64,000 nucleotides of DNA from CAIYRG01 sp964494505 (GTDB lineage: Bacteria; Pseudomonadota; Alphaproteobacteria; Micropepsales; Micropepsaceae): contig CAZBRO010000028.1 in NCBI GenBank assembly GCA_964494505.1, positions 1-64,000 on the forward strand. Reading direction: 5' to 3'. The position numbers and the translations under genes were made by a program. Each line of letters opens with the position of its first letter. The stretch's first letter is position 1. The notes beneath the pieces are model-generated. The model made no database searches and was not told the origin of the DNA. It was given only the letters and a program-made list of their open reading frames with translations. Positions 1-9,315 of this stretch are shown piece by piece.

Positions 1-1502
1 GCGGCACGCCGCGCGAATTCTGCACCATCACCGTCACCGACGGCATCGCCATGGGGCATGAGGGGATGAAATCATCCCTCGTCAGCCGCGAAGTGATCGC
101 CGATTCGGTGGAGCTGACCGTGCGCGGCCATTGCTATGACGGGCTGGTCGGGATCGCCGGCTGCGACAAGAGCCTCCCCGGCATGATGATGGCGATGCTG
201 CGGCTGAACGTGCCGAGCGTGTTTCTGTATGGCGGCTCGATCATGCCCGGCCGTTTTCACGGCAAGGACGTGACGGTCGTGGACGTGTTCGAAGCGGTGG
301 GGAAGCATTCCGCCGGCAACATGCCCGATGCCGAGCTGCATGAGCTCGAATGCGTCGCCTGCCCGGGCGCGGGCGCCTGCGGCGGGCAGTTCACCGCCAA
401 CACCATGGCCTGCGTCTCCGAAGCCATCGGATTGGCGCTTCCCTTTTCGGCGGGGCCGCCGGCCGAAGTCACCTCGCGCGACGATTACGCGTTGAAGGCG
501 GGCGAAGCCGTCATGGCGCTGCTCGCGAAGAATCTCCGCCCGCGCGACATCTGCACGCGTGAAGCGTTCGAGAACGCCGCCACCGTCGTCGCTGCGACCG
601 GGGGCTCGACCAATGCGGCGCTGCATCTGCCCGCCATGGCGAACGAGGCGGGCATCGCGTTCGATCTCTTCGATGTCGCGGCCATCTTCAAACGCACGCC
701 CTATCTCGCCGATCTGAAACCCGGTGGGCGCTTTGTCGCGAAAGACATGTGGGAAGCCGGCGGCATGCCGGTCTTGATGAAGACGCTGCTCGACGGCGGC
801 TATCTCCACGGCGATTGCATGACGGTGACCGGCAAGACGATCGCCGAGAATCTCAGCGGTGTGATTTTCAACGTGAACCAGCAGGTGATGCGGCCCGCCT
901 CAAATCCGCTGGCGCCAACCGGCGGCGTCGTTGGGCTTTCCGGGAATCTCGCGCCCGACGGCGCCATCGTGAAAGTGGCGGGTCTGAAGCATCTGCATCA
1001 TCGCGGCCCCGCGCGCGTCTTCGATTGCGAAGAAGATGCCTTCGCCGCCGTGCAGGAACGCAATTACAAGGAAGGCGACGTCATCGTCATCCGCTATGAG
1101 GGACCCAAGGGGGGCCCCGGCATGCGAGAGATGCTCTCGACCACGGCTGCTTTGTACGGGCAGGGTCGCTCGGACACCATCGCGCTGATCACGGACGGGC
1201 GCTTCTCAGGCGCGACGCGGGGATTGTGCATTGGCCATGTCGGGCCGGAAGCGGCTGAGGGCGGTCCCATAGGGTTGCTGCGCGAAGGCGACATCATCGT
1301 CATCGATGCGGAGAAGGGCACTATCGACGTGGAAATCTCGAGCGACGAAATGGAACGCCGCCGCGTGGACTGGAAGCCGAAGCCTGCCGCGTTCGGCTCC
1401 GGCTCGCTCTGGCGCTTCGCCAAGAATGTGGGGCCGGCCCGCCGTGGGGCAGTCACGCACCCGGGCGGAGCAAGCGAGGTACGCTGCTACGCCGACATCT
1501 GA
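1..1502 (+). CDS. ilvD: Dihydroxy-acid dehydratase, 5' end outside window
   Basis: Dehydrates 2,3-dihydroxy-isovalerate and -methylvalerate in valine/isoleucine synthesis, in the cytoplasm, using an Fe-S cluster. The frame is open from base 3, and the first codons (GTPREFCTITVTDGIAMGHE) already match the conserved IlvD N-terminal region, so the true start lies upstream of the window; the ATG at 51 is internal. Visible family motifs are GCDKSLPG and CPGAGACGGQFTANTM (cluster cysteines) and the C-terminal GRFSGATRG signature. About 500 residues are present, so roughly the first 80-110 are missing. The gene ends in TGA and is followed at once by a terminator. The related EDD/IlvD sugar-acid dehydratases are an alternative, but the motif wording fits IlvD best. 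Confidence 0.95.
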   Translation, partial: GTPREFCTITVTDGIAMGHEGMKSSLVSREVIADSVELTVRGHCYDGLVGIAGCDKSLPGMMMAMLRLNVPSVFLYGGSIMPGRFHGKDVTVVDVFEAVGKHSAGNMPDAELHELECVACPGAGACGGQFTANTMACVSEAIGLALPFSAGPPAEVTSRDDYALKAGEAVMALLAKNLRPRDICTREAFENAATVVAATGGSTNAALHLPAMANEAGIAFDLFDVAAIFKRTPYLADLKPGGRFVAKDMWEAGGMPVLMKTLLDGGYLHGDCMTVTGKTIAENLSGVIFNVNQQVMRPASNPLAPTGGVVGLSGNLAPDGAIVKVAGLKHLHHRGPARVFDCEEDAFAAVQERNYKEGDVIVIRYEGPKGGPGMREMLSTTAALYGQGRSDTIALITDGRFSGATRGLCIGHVGPEAAEGGPIGLLREGDIIVIDAEKGTIDVEISSDEMERRRVDWKPKPAAFGSGSLWRFAKNVGPARRGAVTHPGGASEVRCYADI

Positions 1503-1508
1503 AAAGAA

Positions 1509-1536
1509 AAAGCGGCGGGGAAACCCTCGCCGCTTT
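1509..1536 (+). terminator. Rho-independent terminator after ilvD
   Basis: A 9-bp perfect stem (AAAGCGGCG at 1509-1517 pairing with CGCCGCTTT at 1528-1536) closes a 10-base loop 7 bases after the ilvD stop. The stem ends in T's on one side and A's on the other, so it could act in both directions and also serve the convergent gene ending at 1558. Confidence 0.75.
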
Positions 1537-1557
1537 CTCTTCGCGCAGTGATAGGAA

Positions 1558-2079
1558 CTACCGGACTCCGTGCGGGTGGCTACCCGGGAGAATTGGACGG
1601 CTGGCGCCGCTTTTGCCCAGATCGTCGGGTGCCACATCATGGCTGACCGCCAGATTGCTCGGTTCCTCGATGTCCGGTTCGAAATCGTCCTTCGGCTCGT
1701 CGCCCGCACCTTCGGCCGGTTCATCGTGGCTCTTGTCGAAGCTTGCGCCCTGCCGCTCGGCTTCGGCCTTGCCGCTCTCCTGTGTGGTCGCAGCAGCATC
1801 CGGCCGCGCGCGCCGGCTGGAGGCGCCGCGCGCCTGACCGCCCTTGCGGCCGGCTTCGGCTGCAAGTTCGCGGTTCTGCGAGAAGCTGCGGCCCTCGGGG
1901 GGGACGGATTCCCCGCCCTTGCGGCCGGCCTGTGCGGCGAGGCTTGGGTCCTGGGAAAAACTCCGCTTTTCTGGGGGAACGCTTTGTCCACCTTTGCTTG
2001 CGATTTGGCGTTGCTTGGCTCGGTCCATGGAAGCAAAGCCGCGATTCGACGTGCCTTTGTGCTCGCCATTTCGGGGCAT
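1558..2079 (-). CDS. KGG-repeat general stress protein
   Basis: A 173-residue hydrophilic protein with two tandem copies of the KGG stress motif (units around SKGGQSVPPEKRSFSQDP and RKGGESVPPEGRSFSQNR) plus a third partial RKGGQA, the pattern of YciG/GsiB-type stress-induced proteins (PF10685). The C-terminal half is an acidic, low-complexity tail rich in D, E and P. A longer frame extends to 2211, but the ATG at 2079 is preferred because AAAGGA sits 8 bases upstream and the encoded MPRNGEHKGTSNRGFASM is the usual family start. It is convergent with ilvD. The molecular function of the family is not settled; a role in stress tolerance is inferred from known members. Confidence 0.8.
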   Translation of the reverse strand: MPRNGEHKGTSNRGFASMDRAKQRQIASKGGQSVPPEKRSFSQDPSLAAQAGRKGGESVPPEGRSFSQNRELAAEAGRKGGQARGASSRRARPDAAATTQESGKAEAERQGASFDKSHDEPAEGAGDEPKDDFEPDIEEPSNLAVSHDVAPDDLGKSGASRPILPGSHPHGVR

Positions 2080-2282
2080 GAGGTATCCTTTCTGAACTTT
2101 CGCGTCAGTCGTGGCGGCCGCGTATCCGCCGCTATTGGGTCGATAACGGGGCTGGGGGCTGCCCCGTTCCGGCTTGGCCCGCCGATATTTGGCTCTAGAC
2201 AACTTGAGCATGGCATTGGAGCGGCGGCCGCAACCGAGGATAAGGCCACGTATCCCGCACTAAGCCCAAGGGTAGAAGCCGC

Positions 2283-3362
2283 CTATGCGGGCGCGGGTTG
2301 GGGAAGATCGACGAGCACGCGGCCTTCGAACAACCGTCGCGCCGTGCGCACCAGAAAGGCCACTGGAGCCCTGTCGCCGGGGCGTTTTTCCAACCGTACC
2401 TGCATCGTACCGGACGGGTGCTCGATGAGCACATCCACCGGCATGGCAGGGGTGCCCGCGACGTCCGCGATGATTGTTCCCGGAGTGACCGCCGCGGTAC
2501 CAACCGCAACCGCACCTGTGGTGGCGAAAGCGTTGTGACAAGCGTGTGGCATGAAATATCGAGCCGCCAATGTGCCCCCGGCGCGGGGCGGAGCAACCAG
2601 CACCGGCTTCGGTATGACCAGCGCTCGAACATCACCAAGGCCCATCAAGAGGCCGGCTTGTATCCGGAGCGATTCCAGCCGCTCCATGAAGGCAGCGTCC
2701 TTTGCAAAGTCCGATGGCTGCTCATATCCCGTCCAGCCGAGGTCAGCAGCCCTGATGGCCATGATGGGCATCGCGGCATCGACGAGCGAGATGGGAATGC
2801 CTTGGACCACGTCCTTGGGACTGCCGGTCGGGAAGAGCTTGCCGGTCTTGGATCCCGCCGCATCGAGGAACGCCAGATGGATGGGCGCGGCACTTCCTGG
2901 GACACCATCGATGACGGCATCGCCGTCATACTTCACGTGGCCTTTGGGGGTCTGGATGCGCGCTTCGATGAGTTTTCGGGTGTTCACGTTATAGATGTGA
3001 ACGGTGGAAACTCCGTCCGTAGGAGTAACCAAGCCCGCTTCCAGAGCAAAGGGGCCAACACCGGCGAGCATATTTCCGCAATTGGGAGACGTGTCCACGA
3101 GGCGCTCACGAACATTCACCTGCGCAAAAAGGTAATCCACATCGGCCCCTGGAACTTTCGAGGGGCTTACGATGGCCACTTTGCTGGTCAGCGGGTGCCC
3201 GCCACCGATCCCGTCTACCTGAAGCTCGTGTCCGGAGCCCATCACCTGAAGCAGCACACGGTCGCGCTCCGCCGGATCGGCCGGCAGATCGGAGGCGAGG
3301 AAGTAGGGTCCGCGCGAGGTGCCGCCCCGCATGAGGACGCAAGGAATGGCGCGCGTGGTCAT
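2283..3362 (-). CDS. galD: PrpF-superfamily 4-oxalomesaconate tautomerase-like
   Basis: A 359-residue member of the PrpF/DUF453 isomerase family (two diaminopimelate-epimerase-like halves). Members include 4-oxalomesaconate tautomerase GalD of gallate breakdown and PrpF, which partners AcnD in the methylcitrate cycle. The start RAIPCVLMRGGTSRGPYF and the motif CGNMLAGVGPFALEAG are characteristic. Length and the GIGGGHPLTSKVAIVSPS segment fit the GalD side better than PrpF, and no acnD or prp genes are nearby, but no gallate genes are visible either, so the substrate is inferred. The frame opens at 3398; the ATG at 3362 fits the family start. The gene stands alone and ends in TAG. Confidence 0.8.
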   Translation of the reverse strand: MTTRAIPCVLMRGGTSRGPYFLASDLPADPAERDRVLLQVMGSGHELQVDGIGGGHPLTSKVAIVSPSKVPGADVDYLFAQVNVRERLVDTSPNCGNMLAGVGPFALEAGLVTPTDGVSTVHIYNVNTRKLIEARIQTPKGHVKYDGDAVIDGVPGSAAPIHLAFLDAAGSKTGKLFPTGSPKDVVQGIPISLVDAAMPIMAIRAADLGWTGYEQPSDFAKDAAFMERLESLRIQAGLLMGLGDVRALVIPKPVLVAPPRAGGTLAARYFMPHACHNAFATTGAVAVGTAAVTPGTIIADVAGTPAMPVDVLIEHPSGTMQVRLEKRPGDRAPVAFLVRTARRLFEGRVLVDLPQPAPA

Positions 3363-3421
3363 AGTTTCACCAATGACGGAGGATGGCGTGCGACGCAAGC
3401 CGGATTGGTCGATGACCAGAA

Positions 3422-4039
3422 TCAGCCTTCGACGACCCGATCCGGAAGCTCGTTGCGGTCGGTTGCTCCTCGGGGGAAGTGCCGGGAGAGCAGGGTGCCG
3501 GCTGTGCGGATTCCCGCGGCAAGACCATCGCTAAGGCGCCCGGCGCGGGCTTCTGCTGTGATCGCTGCGACGGTGCTATCCCAGGCTTCCTGGCCGACCT
3601 TGGCATGGATGCCGCTGTCGGCCACCACCTCGATCCGGCGGGGCCGCATGGTGACATAGATGAGAACACCGGTTCGAGCAGACGTCAGGTGGACGCCATG
3701 AGCCATGAACTGGGCAAGTGCCGCGCGATGGGCCGCGTCCTCGGCGATTGCGGGCGGCACGATGCGGTACCGCACCTGATGCAGCGACAGGATGCTTGCC
3801 GCGACAACAAATCCGAGCACCTGCAGCGAAAGAATCATCATCGCGGAAAGGCTCGTCGTCAGGTGCAGCACCCACGGGAGCAGAAGAGCAAAAACCGCCG
3901 CCCAGAGTACCGGGACCAGCCGGAACGTATCGGCCGAATGAGCGACCACCACATAGATCTCGCCCGACGTGCCCGCCTCCGCTTTGCGGATTTCCTCGGT
4001 CAGCCGCGCATGCTCTTCAGGAGCGAGGACGGGTGTCAT
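3422..4039 (-). CDS. TPM-domain membrane protein (second copy)
   Basis: A 205-residue protein with a TPM (YgcG/TPM_phosphatase) domain split by two membrane helices (LVPVLWAAVFALLLPWVLHL and MMILSLQVLGFVVAASILSL). The N-terminal part HARLTEEIRKAEAGTSGEIYVV and the part around SARTGVLIYVTMRPRRIEVVADSGI are typical TPM strands. The start overlaps the stop of the upstream TPM gene as TGATG (an alternative ATG lies 6 bases earlier at 4045), so the two are probably translationally coupled. It is the third gene of the lemA-TPM-TPM operon. The biochemical role of TPM proteins in bacteria is unclear; envelope stress or membrane protein quality control has been suggested for the family. Confidence 0.85.
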   Translation of the reverse strand: MTPVLAPEEHARLTEEIRKAEAGTSGEIYVVVAHSADTFRLVPVLWAAVFALLLPWVLHLTTSLSAMMILSLQVLGFVVAASILSLHQVRYRIVPPAIAEDAAHRAALAQFMAHGVHLTSARTGVLIYVTMRPRRIEVVADSGIHAKVGQEAWDSTVAAITAEARAGRLSDGLAAGIRTAGTLLSRHFPRGATDRNELPDRVVEG

Positions 4040-4815
4040 CACCATCGCCCCGAGGCGCCGCCGCCGCCGAACGAACCGCCACCGCCTGAGAATCCTCCAC
4101 CTGACCCACCGCCCCAGCCGCCGCCAACCCCGCCGGAGCCCCATCCTCCACCCATCGGGATGATCCACGGCAGGCCGCTGCGGCGATACCCGCGGCGGCG
4201 CGACCGAAGGGCGAAGAAAAGCCATAGCCCGAGGATGACGGCGAGAAAGATGAACCGCTGCAGACCTTCCGTTCCCGCCGGGCCGGTGTTCTGTTCGGCG
4301 GCGCGCCGCTTGAAGTCTTCCGCGTCTCCTGTGAGAGCCTGGACAATGTCGTCGACGCCACGCTCGATACCGCCGGCGAAATCATTGACACGGAAGCGAG
4401 GAAGAATTCCGTTCTCGATAATCAGCCGCGACACCGCGTCGGTGAGCGTGCCTTCCAACCCGTAGCCGACCTCGATGCGGACCCGGTGCTCGTTGGGCGC
4501 GACGATCAGAAGGGCGCCGTTGTTGGCGCCTTTCTGTCCAATGCCCCAGGCGCGGCCGAGCCTGTAGCCGTAATCTTCAATCTCGTAGCCCTGCAACGAC
4601 GCCAATGTCACCACGACAAGCTGCCGGCCCGTCTTGGATTCCAAATCGGCGAGCTTGCGTTCGATTTGAGCCTTGGCAGCCGCGTTGAGAACGTTCGCCT
4701 GATCGACAACCCGGCCAGTCAGAGCAGGGAAGGTTGGCTCTGCTGCGTGGACGGAGCCCGCAAGGAATGCGAGGAAGCAAAATAGGACAGCCGATAGACG
4801 AATCATGGAGCCCAT
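4039..4815 (-). CDS. TPM-domain (YgcG-like) secreted/membrane protein
   Basis: A 258-residue protein with an N-terminal signal peptide (about residues 1-25), a TPM domain (residues 28-155, opening PALTGRVVDQANVLN, with the RIEVGYGLEGTLTDA strand), a membrane helix near residue 190 (FIFLAVILGLWLFFAL), and a glycine-rich tail rich in GGGGSFGGGGASGRW-like sequence. This is the standard architecture of YgcG-type proteins encoded next to lemA. The start at 4815 overlaps the lemA stop as TGATG; an in-frame ATG at 4806 is also possible. Middle gene of a coupled three-gene operon. Confidence 0.9.
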   Translation of the reverse strand: MGSMIRLSAVLFCFLAFLAGSVHAAEPTFPALTGRVVDQANVLNAAAKAQIERKLADLESKTGRQLVVVTLASLQGYEIEDYGYRLGRAWGIGQKGANNGALLIVAPNEHRVRIEVGYGLEGTLTDAVSRLIIENGILPRFRVNDFAGGIERGVDDIVQALTGDAEDFKRRAAEQNTGPAGTEGLQRFIFLAVILGLWLFFALRSRRRGYRRSGLPWIIPMGGGWGSGGVGGGWGGGSGGGFSGGGGSFGGGGASGRW

Positions 4816-5426
4816 CAGAACTGCACGGCGGGCGGGCGCTGATTTTCCTCACCTGTGGTGAAGGTCGCCATCGGTTGAGCGCTGTACATCATCGCCCAGA
4901 AGCGGCCCGGGAAGGTGCGCACCTCGGTATTGTAGTTCTGGACGGCCTGGATGTAATCGCGGCGAGCCACAGTGATGCGATTCTCCGTTCCCTCAAGCTG
5001 CGATTGCAGGGCAAGAAAATTCTGGTTGGATTTGAGATCCGGGTAGCGCTCGCTAACCGCGAGAAGCCGGCCAAGGGCTCCGGAGAGCTGCGCCTGCGCT
5101 TCCTGGAAACGGCGAATAGCTTCGGGGTCGGTGAGTTGGTTGGCATTGACCTGCACTTGCGTCGCCTTGGCGCGGGCTTCAGTCACCTGGGTCAGGACTT
5201 CGCGTTCCTGCGTCGCGTAACCTTTGACCGTGTTCACCAGATTCGGGATCAGATCGGCCCGGCGCTGATATTGGTTCTGCACCTCGCTCCAGGCGGCTTT
5301 TGCCTGTTCCTGCTCGGTTGGGATCGTGTTGACCCCACAGCCGGAAACCGACACCCCAGCAAACAGGAGCAGAGCGGACATAGCGACCGTTCTCGGAGTG
5401 CTCGCTGTTCCTACAGACCATCGCAT
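4815..5426 (-). CDS. lemA: LemA family lipoprotein
   Basis: A 203-residue LemA-family protein with a hydrophobic N-terminus and a lipobox (VSGC, Cys near residue 30), suggesting a lipoprotein rather than the simple N-anchored form. The conserved family core is present: WSEVQNQYQRRADLIPNLV at the start of the helical bundle and FPGRFWAMMYSAQPMATF at the C-terminus. The frame is open to 5453 with ATGs at 5453, 5441 and 5426; 5426 is chosen because GAGGAA lies 6 bases upstream. First gene of the lemA-TPM-TPM operon, joined to the next by a TGATG overlap. The molecular role of LemA is not established. Confidence 0.92.
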   Translation of the reverse strand: MRWSVGTASTPRTVAMSALLLFAGVSVSGCGVNTIPTEQEQAKAAWSEVQNQYQRRADLIPNLVNTVKGYATQEREVLTQVTEARAKATQVQVNANQLTDPEAIRRFQEAQAQLSGALGRLLAVSERYPDLKSNQNFLALQSQLEGTENRITVARRDYIQAVQNYNTEVRTFPGRFWAMMYSAQPMATFTTGEENQRPPAVQF

Positions 5427-5510
5427 GAATTTGTTCCTCATCTTTTGCCGCAACGAGCCGAGGACTCAGATCGGATGCCGCGAATATATAGTGCACCCAT
5501 TCGGCACTTC

Positions 5511-8204
5511 CTATGGCGGCCCGGTTCGCGAGCTCATGGCCAGACTCGCCCGTATGACGCCATCCCTTGTGGGGGCAAAGGAAAAGCCGAGTTCAGCGCA
5601 AAGCGCGAGCATGGCGCGATTCTCACTGAGGATATCGCCAAAAATATCCTTCAATCCACGAGAAGCCGCATAATCGATCAGTTGTCGCATCAGAAAGCGG
5701 CCTACCCCGCGGCGATGCAGTTCGCTGCGCACGACGATGGCAAATTCCGCACTGACATTATCGGGATCGGCGGCGAGACGAGCTACGGCAAGCAGTCGCT
5801 CAGGTGCATCGCCCGCGATTAACACGAATGCCATTTCGCGTTCGTAATCGATTTGCGTGAAGCGGGCGAGCGCCGTCGCATCGAGACTTCTGAGGGGAGT
5901 GAAGAAGCGCATCCGCGCATCCGTGGGAGTCAGACTGGCGATGAGCTCGGAGAGCAACGATGCGTCGTCCGGCCGAATCGGACGCAACGTCAATTCGCCC
6001 AATCCCGCCAAAGTCTGGCGCCGCTCGAGCTCCTTCGGATAGGGGCGGATTGAAAACCGGCCCGCTCTTTGTGCATCCGCCGATGAACGCGCCACGCGAA
6101 TGCGCGCATCAACGGCGACCACACGATCCGCGTTCACGAGCAGCGGATTGAGATCGACCTCCACCACTTCGTCAATGTCCGCGATCAGTTGCGAGAGTTT
6201 GACCAGCGTGAGTGCAACCTCGTCCAAAGCCGCGCGTGGGCTGTCGCGATAGCCCAGCAGAAGACGGTGGATACGGGTTTGCGCCATCAGGGCGTGGGCC
6301 AGCCTGACATTGAGCGGCGGCAGCGCCAGCGCGCGATCCGACAGTATCTCCGCTGCGGTTCCACCTTGTCCAAACAGAATCACCGGCCCGAATTGACGAT
6401 CGACGGTCACCCCTGCGATCAGTTCGTATGCGTGAGGGAGCCGAACCATCTCCTGTACGAGAATGCCGTCGATCCGCGCGGTGGGCCTGGCGCGGGCGAC
6501 ACGCGCGAGCATGGCTTCAGCCGCCCCCCTGACCATATCGGGTCCATCGAGATCGAGCGCGACGCCGCCCACATCGGATTTGTGCTGGATGTCGGGCGAG
6601 ACGATCTTCAATGCAACAGGGCTCGCGAATTCCGCCGAGAGGCGCGCCGCTTCGGCAGCGTCCGATGCGATCCCGGAACGCGCGACCGCTATACGGTAAC
6701 AGCCGAGCAATTGTTGAACATTATCCGGAGACAGCCAATTTTCCCCCGCCTCGAGCGCGCCCGTGATAAGCACCCGTGCGCGTTTTTCGTCAGGGCGGAA
6801 CTCGGTCGCTGTCGAGGGCGGGACTTCGACAATAGCCTCCTGACCCTGCCGGTAGCGAACGAGATGCATGAACCCGCGAGCGGCATCCTCCGGCGTGGCG
6901 TAATCGGGTATCGAGGCATCGCGGAAAAAGGCGCGCGCCGTCGAAGCGCCCTGCTGGCCAAGCCAGGTCGCCAGAACCGGATGCCGGTTCCCCTTGCAGA
7001 CGCGCGCGACTTCACTGGCGGCTTCGATGCTTGACGCAATCGCGGTCGGGCAGTTGATCACCAAGACAGCGTTGGTTTCGGGCGCGCTGAGCAGAATTTC
7101 GAGCGCCGCTACGTAGCGGGCGGGCGGGGCGTCGCCGATAATGTCGACGGGGTTACCATGCGACCACGTTCGCGGGAGAGCGGCGTCCAACCGCGCGAGC
7201 GTCTCGGCCGAAAGAACGGTCAGTTTGCCGCCGTAGTCCATAACGGCATCGGTCGCAAGGACGCCGGCTCCGCCGCCATTGGTCAGGACGACGATGTCAT
7301 CGCCGGTCACCTTTAGCGGCCGCGCCAAGGTCTCGACGGCGTCGAATAATTCTTCCAGCCGATGCACGCGCAGGATGCCCGCCCGTCGAAACGCGGCGTC
7401 GTAGACGGCATCGCTTCCCGCCATGGCGCCGGTATGGGAAGCCGCTGCTTTGGCGGCCGCTTCGTGCCGGCCGGCCTTGATCGCGATCACCGGTTTGAGG
7501 CGCGCCGCGGCCCGCGCCGCGGACAGGAACTTTCGCGCCTGCGTGACTGCCTCGATGTAGAGCAGGATGGCGTTCGTCGCAGGGTCAGTGGCGAGATAAT
7601 CGAGCATATCCCCGAAATCGACATCGGCCATGTCGCCAAGCGATACGAGATGGGAAAAGCCGATTCCCCGCGCATTCGCCCAGTCGAGCATTGTGGTGGC
7701 CATGGCGCCCGACTGCGTGACGAACGCGATCCCGCCCTTCAGGGCGTTGCCGGGCGCAAACGAGGCATTGAGGCCCAATGGGGTGGATATGACGCCCAGG
7801 CAATTCGGGCCGACGATTCGCAAGAGGGCCGGCTGCGCCGCCTGCAGCATGGCCGTTGCAAGCGCGCGCCCGGCCTCGCTGCCAAGTTCGCCGAAGCCTG
7901 CGGTGATCACGACGGCGCCCTTGGTCCCTTTGGCAGCCAATTCGGCCATCAGCGGCGGCACGGTCTGGGGCGGTGTGCAGATGACCGCGAGCTCCGGCAC
8001 CAGCGGCAGCGCCGCGATATCGGGATAGGCGAGCACGCCTGCAACAGAAGCATGCTTTGGGTTCACGGGAACGATGGGCCCGTCGAATCCGCCCGCCAGC
8101 AGATTCTGCATCGTGACCAGCCCTGCCGAGCCGGGACGGTTGCTGGCCCCGATCAGGGCGACCGACCGCGGCCGGAATATGGCATCGAGATTACGAACGG
8201 ACAT
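5511..8204 (-). CDS. Pat-like acyl-CoA synthetase (ADP-forming)/GNAT acetyltransferase
   Basis: An 897-residue fusion: an N-terminal CoA-binding Rossmann domain (residues 5-130, GASNRPGSAG), succinyl-CoA-ligase-like flavodoxin domains (about 150-460, GPNCLGVI, SHTGAMAGSDAVYDAAFRR), an ATP-grasp domain (about 480-700, IQHKSDVGGVALDL, GILVQEMV) and a C-terminal GNAT domain (about 735-890, RRGVGRFLMRQLIDYA as the acetyl-CoA loop). This order matches the PatZ/YfiQ protein lysine acetyltransferases, which acetylate and switch off acetyl-CoA synthetase and other enzymes; the ligase part is usually catalytically inactive there. Whether this protein is a regulator or an active ligase is inference. 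Transcribed alone, divergent from the quinone reductase gene, and ends in TAG. Confidence 0.88.
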   Translation of the reverse strand: MSVRNLDAIFRPRSVALIGASNRPGSAGLVTMQNLLAGGFDGPIVPVNPKHASVAGVLAYPDIAALPLVPELAVICTPPQTVPPLMAELAAKGTKGAVVITAGFGELGSEAGRALATAMLQAAQPALLRIVGPNCLGVISTPLGLNASFAPGNALKGGIAFVTQSGAMATTMLDWANARGIGFSHLVSLGDMADVDFGDMLDYLATDPATNAILLYIEAVTQARKFLSAARAAARLKPVIAIKAGRHEAAAKAAASHTGAMAGSDAVYDAAFRRAGILRVHRLEELFDAVETLARPLKVTGDDIVVLTNGGGAGVLATDAVMDYGGKLTVLSAETLARLDAALPRTWSHGNPVDIIGDAPPARYVAALEILLSAPETNAVLVINCPTAIASSIEAASEVARVCKGNRHPVLATWLGQQGASTARAFFRDASIPDYATPEDAARGFMHLVRYRQGQEAIVEVPPSTATEFRPDEKRARVLITGALEAGENWLSPDNVQQLLGCYRIAVARSGIASDAAEAARLSAEFASPVALKIVSPDIQHKSDVGGVALDLDGPDMVRGAAEAMLARVARARPTARIDGILVQEMVRLPHAYELIAGVTVDRQFGPVILFGQGGTAAEILSDRALALPPLNVRLAHALMAQTRIHRLLLGYRDSPRAALDEVALTLVKLSQLIADIDEVVEVDLNPLLVNADRVVAVDARIRVARSSADAQRAGRFSIRPYPKELERRQTLAGLGELTLRPIRPDDASLLSELIASLTPTDARMRFFTPLRSLDATALARFTQIDYEREMAFVLIAGDAPERLLAVARLAADPDNVSAEFAIVVRSELHRRGVGRFLMRQLIDYAASRGLKDIFGDILSENRAMLALCAELGFSFAPTRDGVIRASLAMSSRTGPP

Positions 8205-8338
8205 CGGGCATGGACTCGAAGCCTCTGTGGTGAGCGCAGTGTATCTGAACCAAGGCGACAGTTCTGTGCTTGATCAGAATCAAGGCGGTGCGGCGGGCGC
8301 AATGGCATGAATGCACGCAGCTCGAGAATGGCGGGACT

Positions 8339-8923
8339 ATGGCAAAGCGGATCGTTGTGATTGAAGGCCATCCAGACCCGGAAGGCGGCCATCTCTGCGA
8401 TGGGCTTGCGGATGCTTACGCGCAAGGTGCGACGGAGGCGGGCCACACGGTCGAGCGCTTCGATATCGCCCGGCTGGACTTTCCGTTGCTGCGCACCAAG
8501 GACGATTTCGAAAAGGGCACGATCCCAGCCATGCTGCGGCCCTGCCAGCAGGCGATCGATCAGGCCGATCATCTGCTGATCATCTTTCCGCTTTGGCTGG
8601 GCGGAATGCCGGCGATCCTGAAAGCATTCTGCGAGCAGATCTTCCGGCCCGGATTTGCCTTCGATTACCGTGCACGAGGGCTTCCCGTGAAGAAGATGAA
8701 GGGCAAGTCCGCGCGAATCGTGGTGACGATGGGAATGCCGGCGGCCGTCTATCGCTGGTACTTCCGAGCGCACGGGCTGAAGAATTTGAAGCGAAATATT
8801 CTCGGATTTTGCGGCTTCGGCCCGGTCAGAGACACGCTGTTCGGAATGGTGGAAGGGGCGTCCGAGAAGACGCGGCGATCCTGGCTGGAACGGATGCGAG
8901 CGCTTGGCCGAAGCGCCGGCTGA
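8339..8923 (+). CDS. Flavodoxin-fold NAD(P)H:quinone oxidoreductase
   Basis: A 194-residue protein of the NQO1/MdaB/KefF flavodoxin-like family (PF02525), predicted to bind FMN or FAD and reduce quinones in the cytoplasm. The opening RIVVIEGHPDPEGGHLCDGL is the flavin-phosphate loop; PLWLGGMPAILKAFCEQIF and RPGFAFDY are conserved in the family. The frame is open from 8270, but the ATG at 8339 gives the usual family N-terminus and has GGCGGG just upstream. It is divergent from the Pat-like gene, with a shared 134-base upstream region. Confidence 0.88.
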   Translation: MAKRIVVIEGHPDPEGGHLCDGLADAYAQGATEAGHTVERFDIARLDFPLLRTKDDFEKGTIPAMLRPCQQAIDQADHLLIIFPLWLGGMPAILKAFCEQIFRPGFAFDYRARGLPVKKMKGKSARIVVTMGMPAAVYRWYFRAHGLKNLKRNILGFCGFGPVRDTLFGMVEGASEKTRRSWLERMRALGRSAG

Positions 8924-9315
8924 TCCACGTCCCCCCTCCCCCCGGCCTGGCTGGGGGGAATTGCATGAAAATACAAATAATTTCAATGTTTTATGTTGGA
9001 TTCGCGCGGACGTTTTTAGGGCGAATAAGGGTCCAATAACGTACCTTTCGGCGCCCCGGCGCATCTCATTGCGGGCGGAAAACGCGAGCGCGAAGGGCGC
9101 ATCGGTCCAAAGGGACGGTCTGCAAAGAAATCGGACATTTCAAAGAGCCTCTAAGAAGGTGGGGAGGGCGGGCGGCAATGCCAAGCCTGACCCGGCCGAT
9201 GAGCAGCCATCCGGCAAATTGGCGGCAGGGGAACGAGATCCCCTTGATGAACGTCAACGGGGCCAACGCGCTTATGTGAGAAATACATTTGAAACTTAGG
9301 CTGGCGGTGTCCGCA
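8924..9315. other. Intergenic stretch with a GC hairpin
   Basis: No gene is supported here. Just after the quinone reductase stop a 7-bp stem (TCCCCCC at 8937-8943 with GGGGGGA at 8953-8959) could terminate or stabilise the transcript, but no T-run follows. The remaining 350 bases show no convincing coding frame; the short open frames lack ribosome sites. The Cache gene promoter is presumably here but no clear -35/-10 pair was found. Confidence 0.5.

Noticed and set aside
1206..2249. 347-codon minus-strand frame across the ilvD end and KGG gene
   Set aside because: It lies antisense to conserved IlvD sequence and across a terminator; composition is that of a GC-rich shadow frame.
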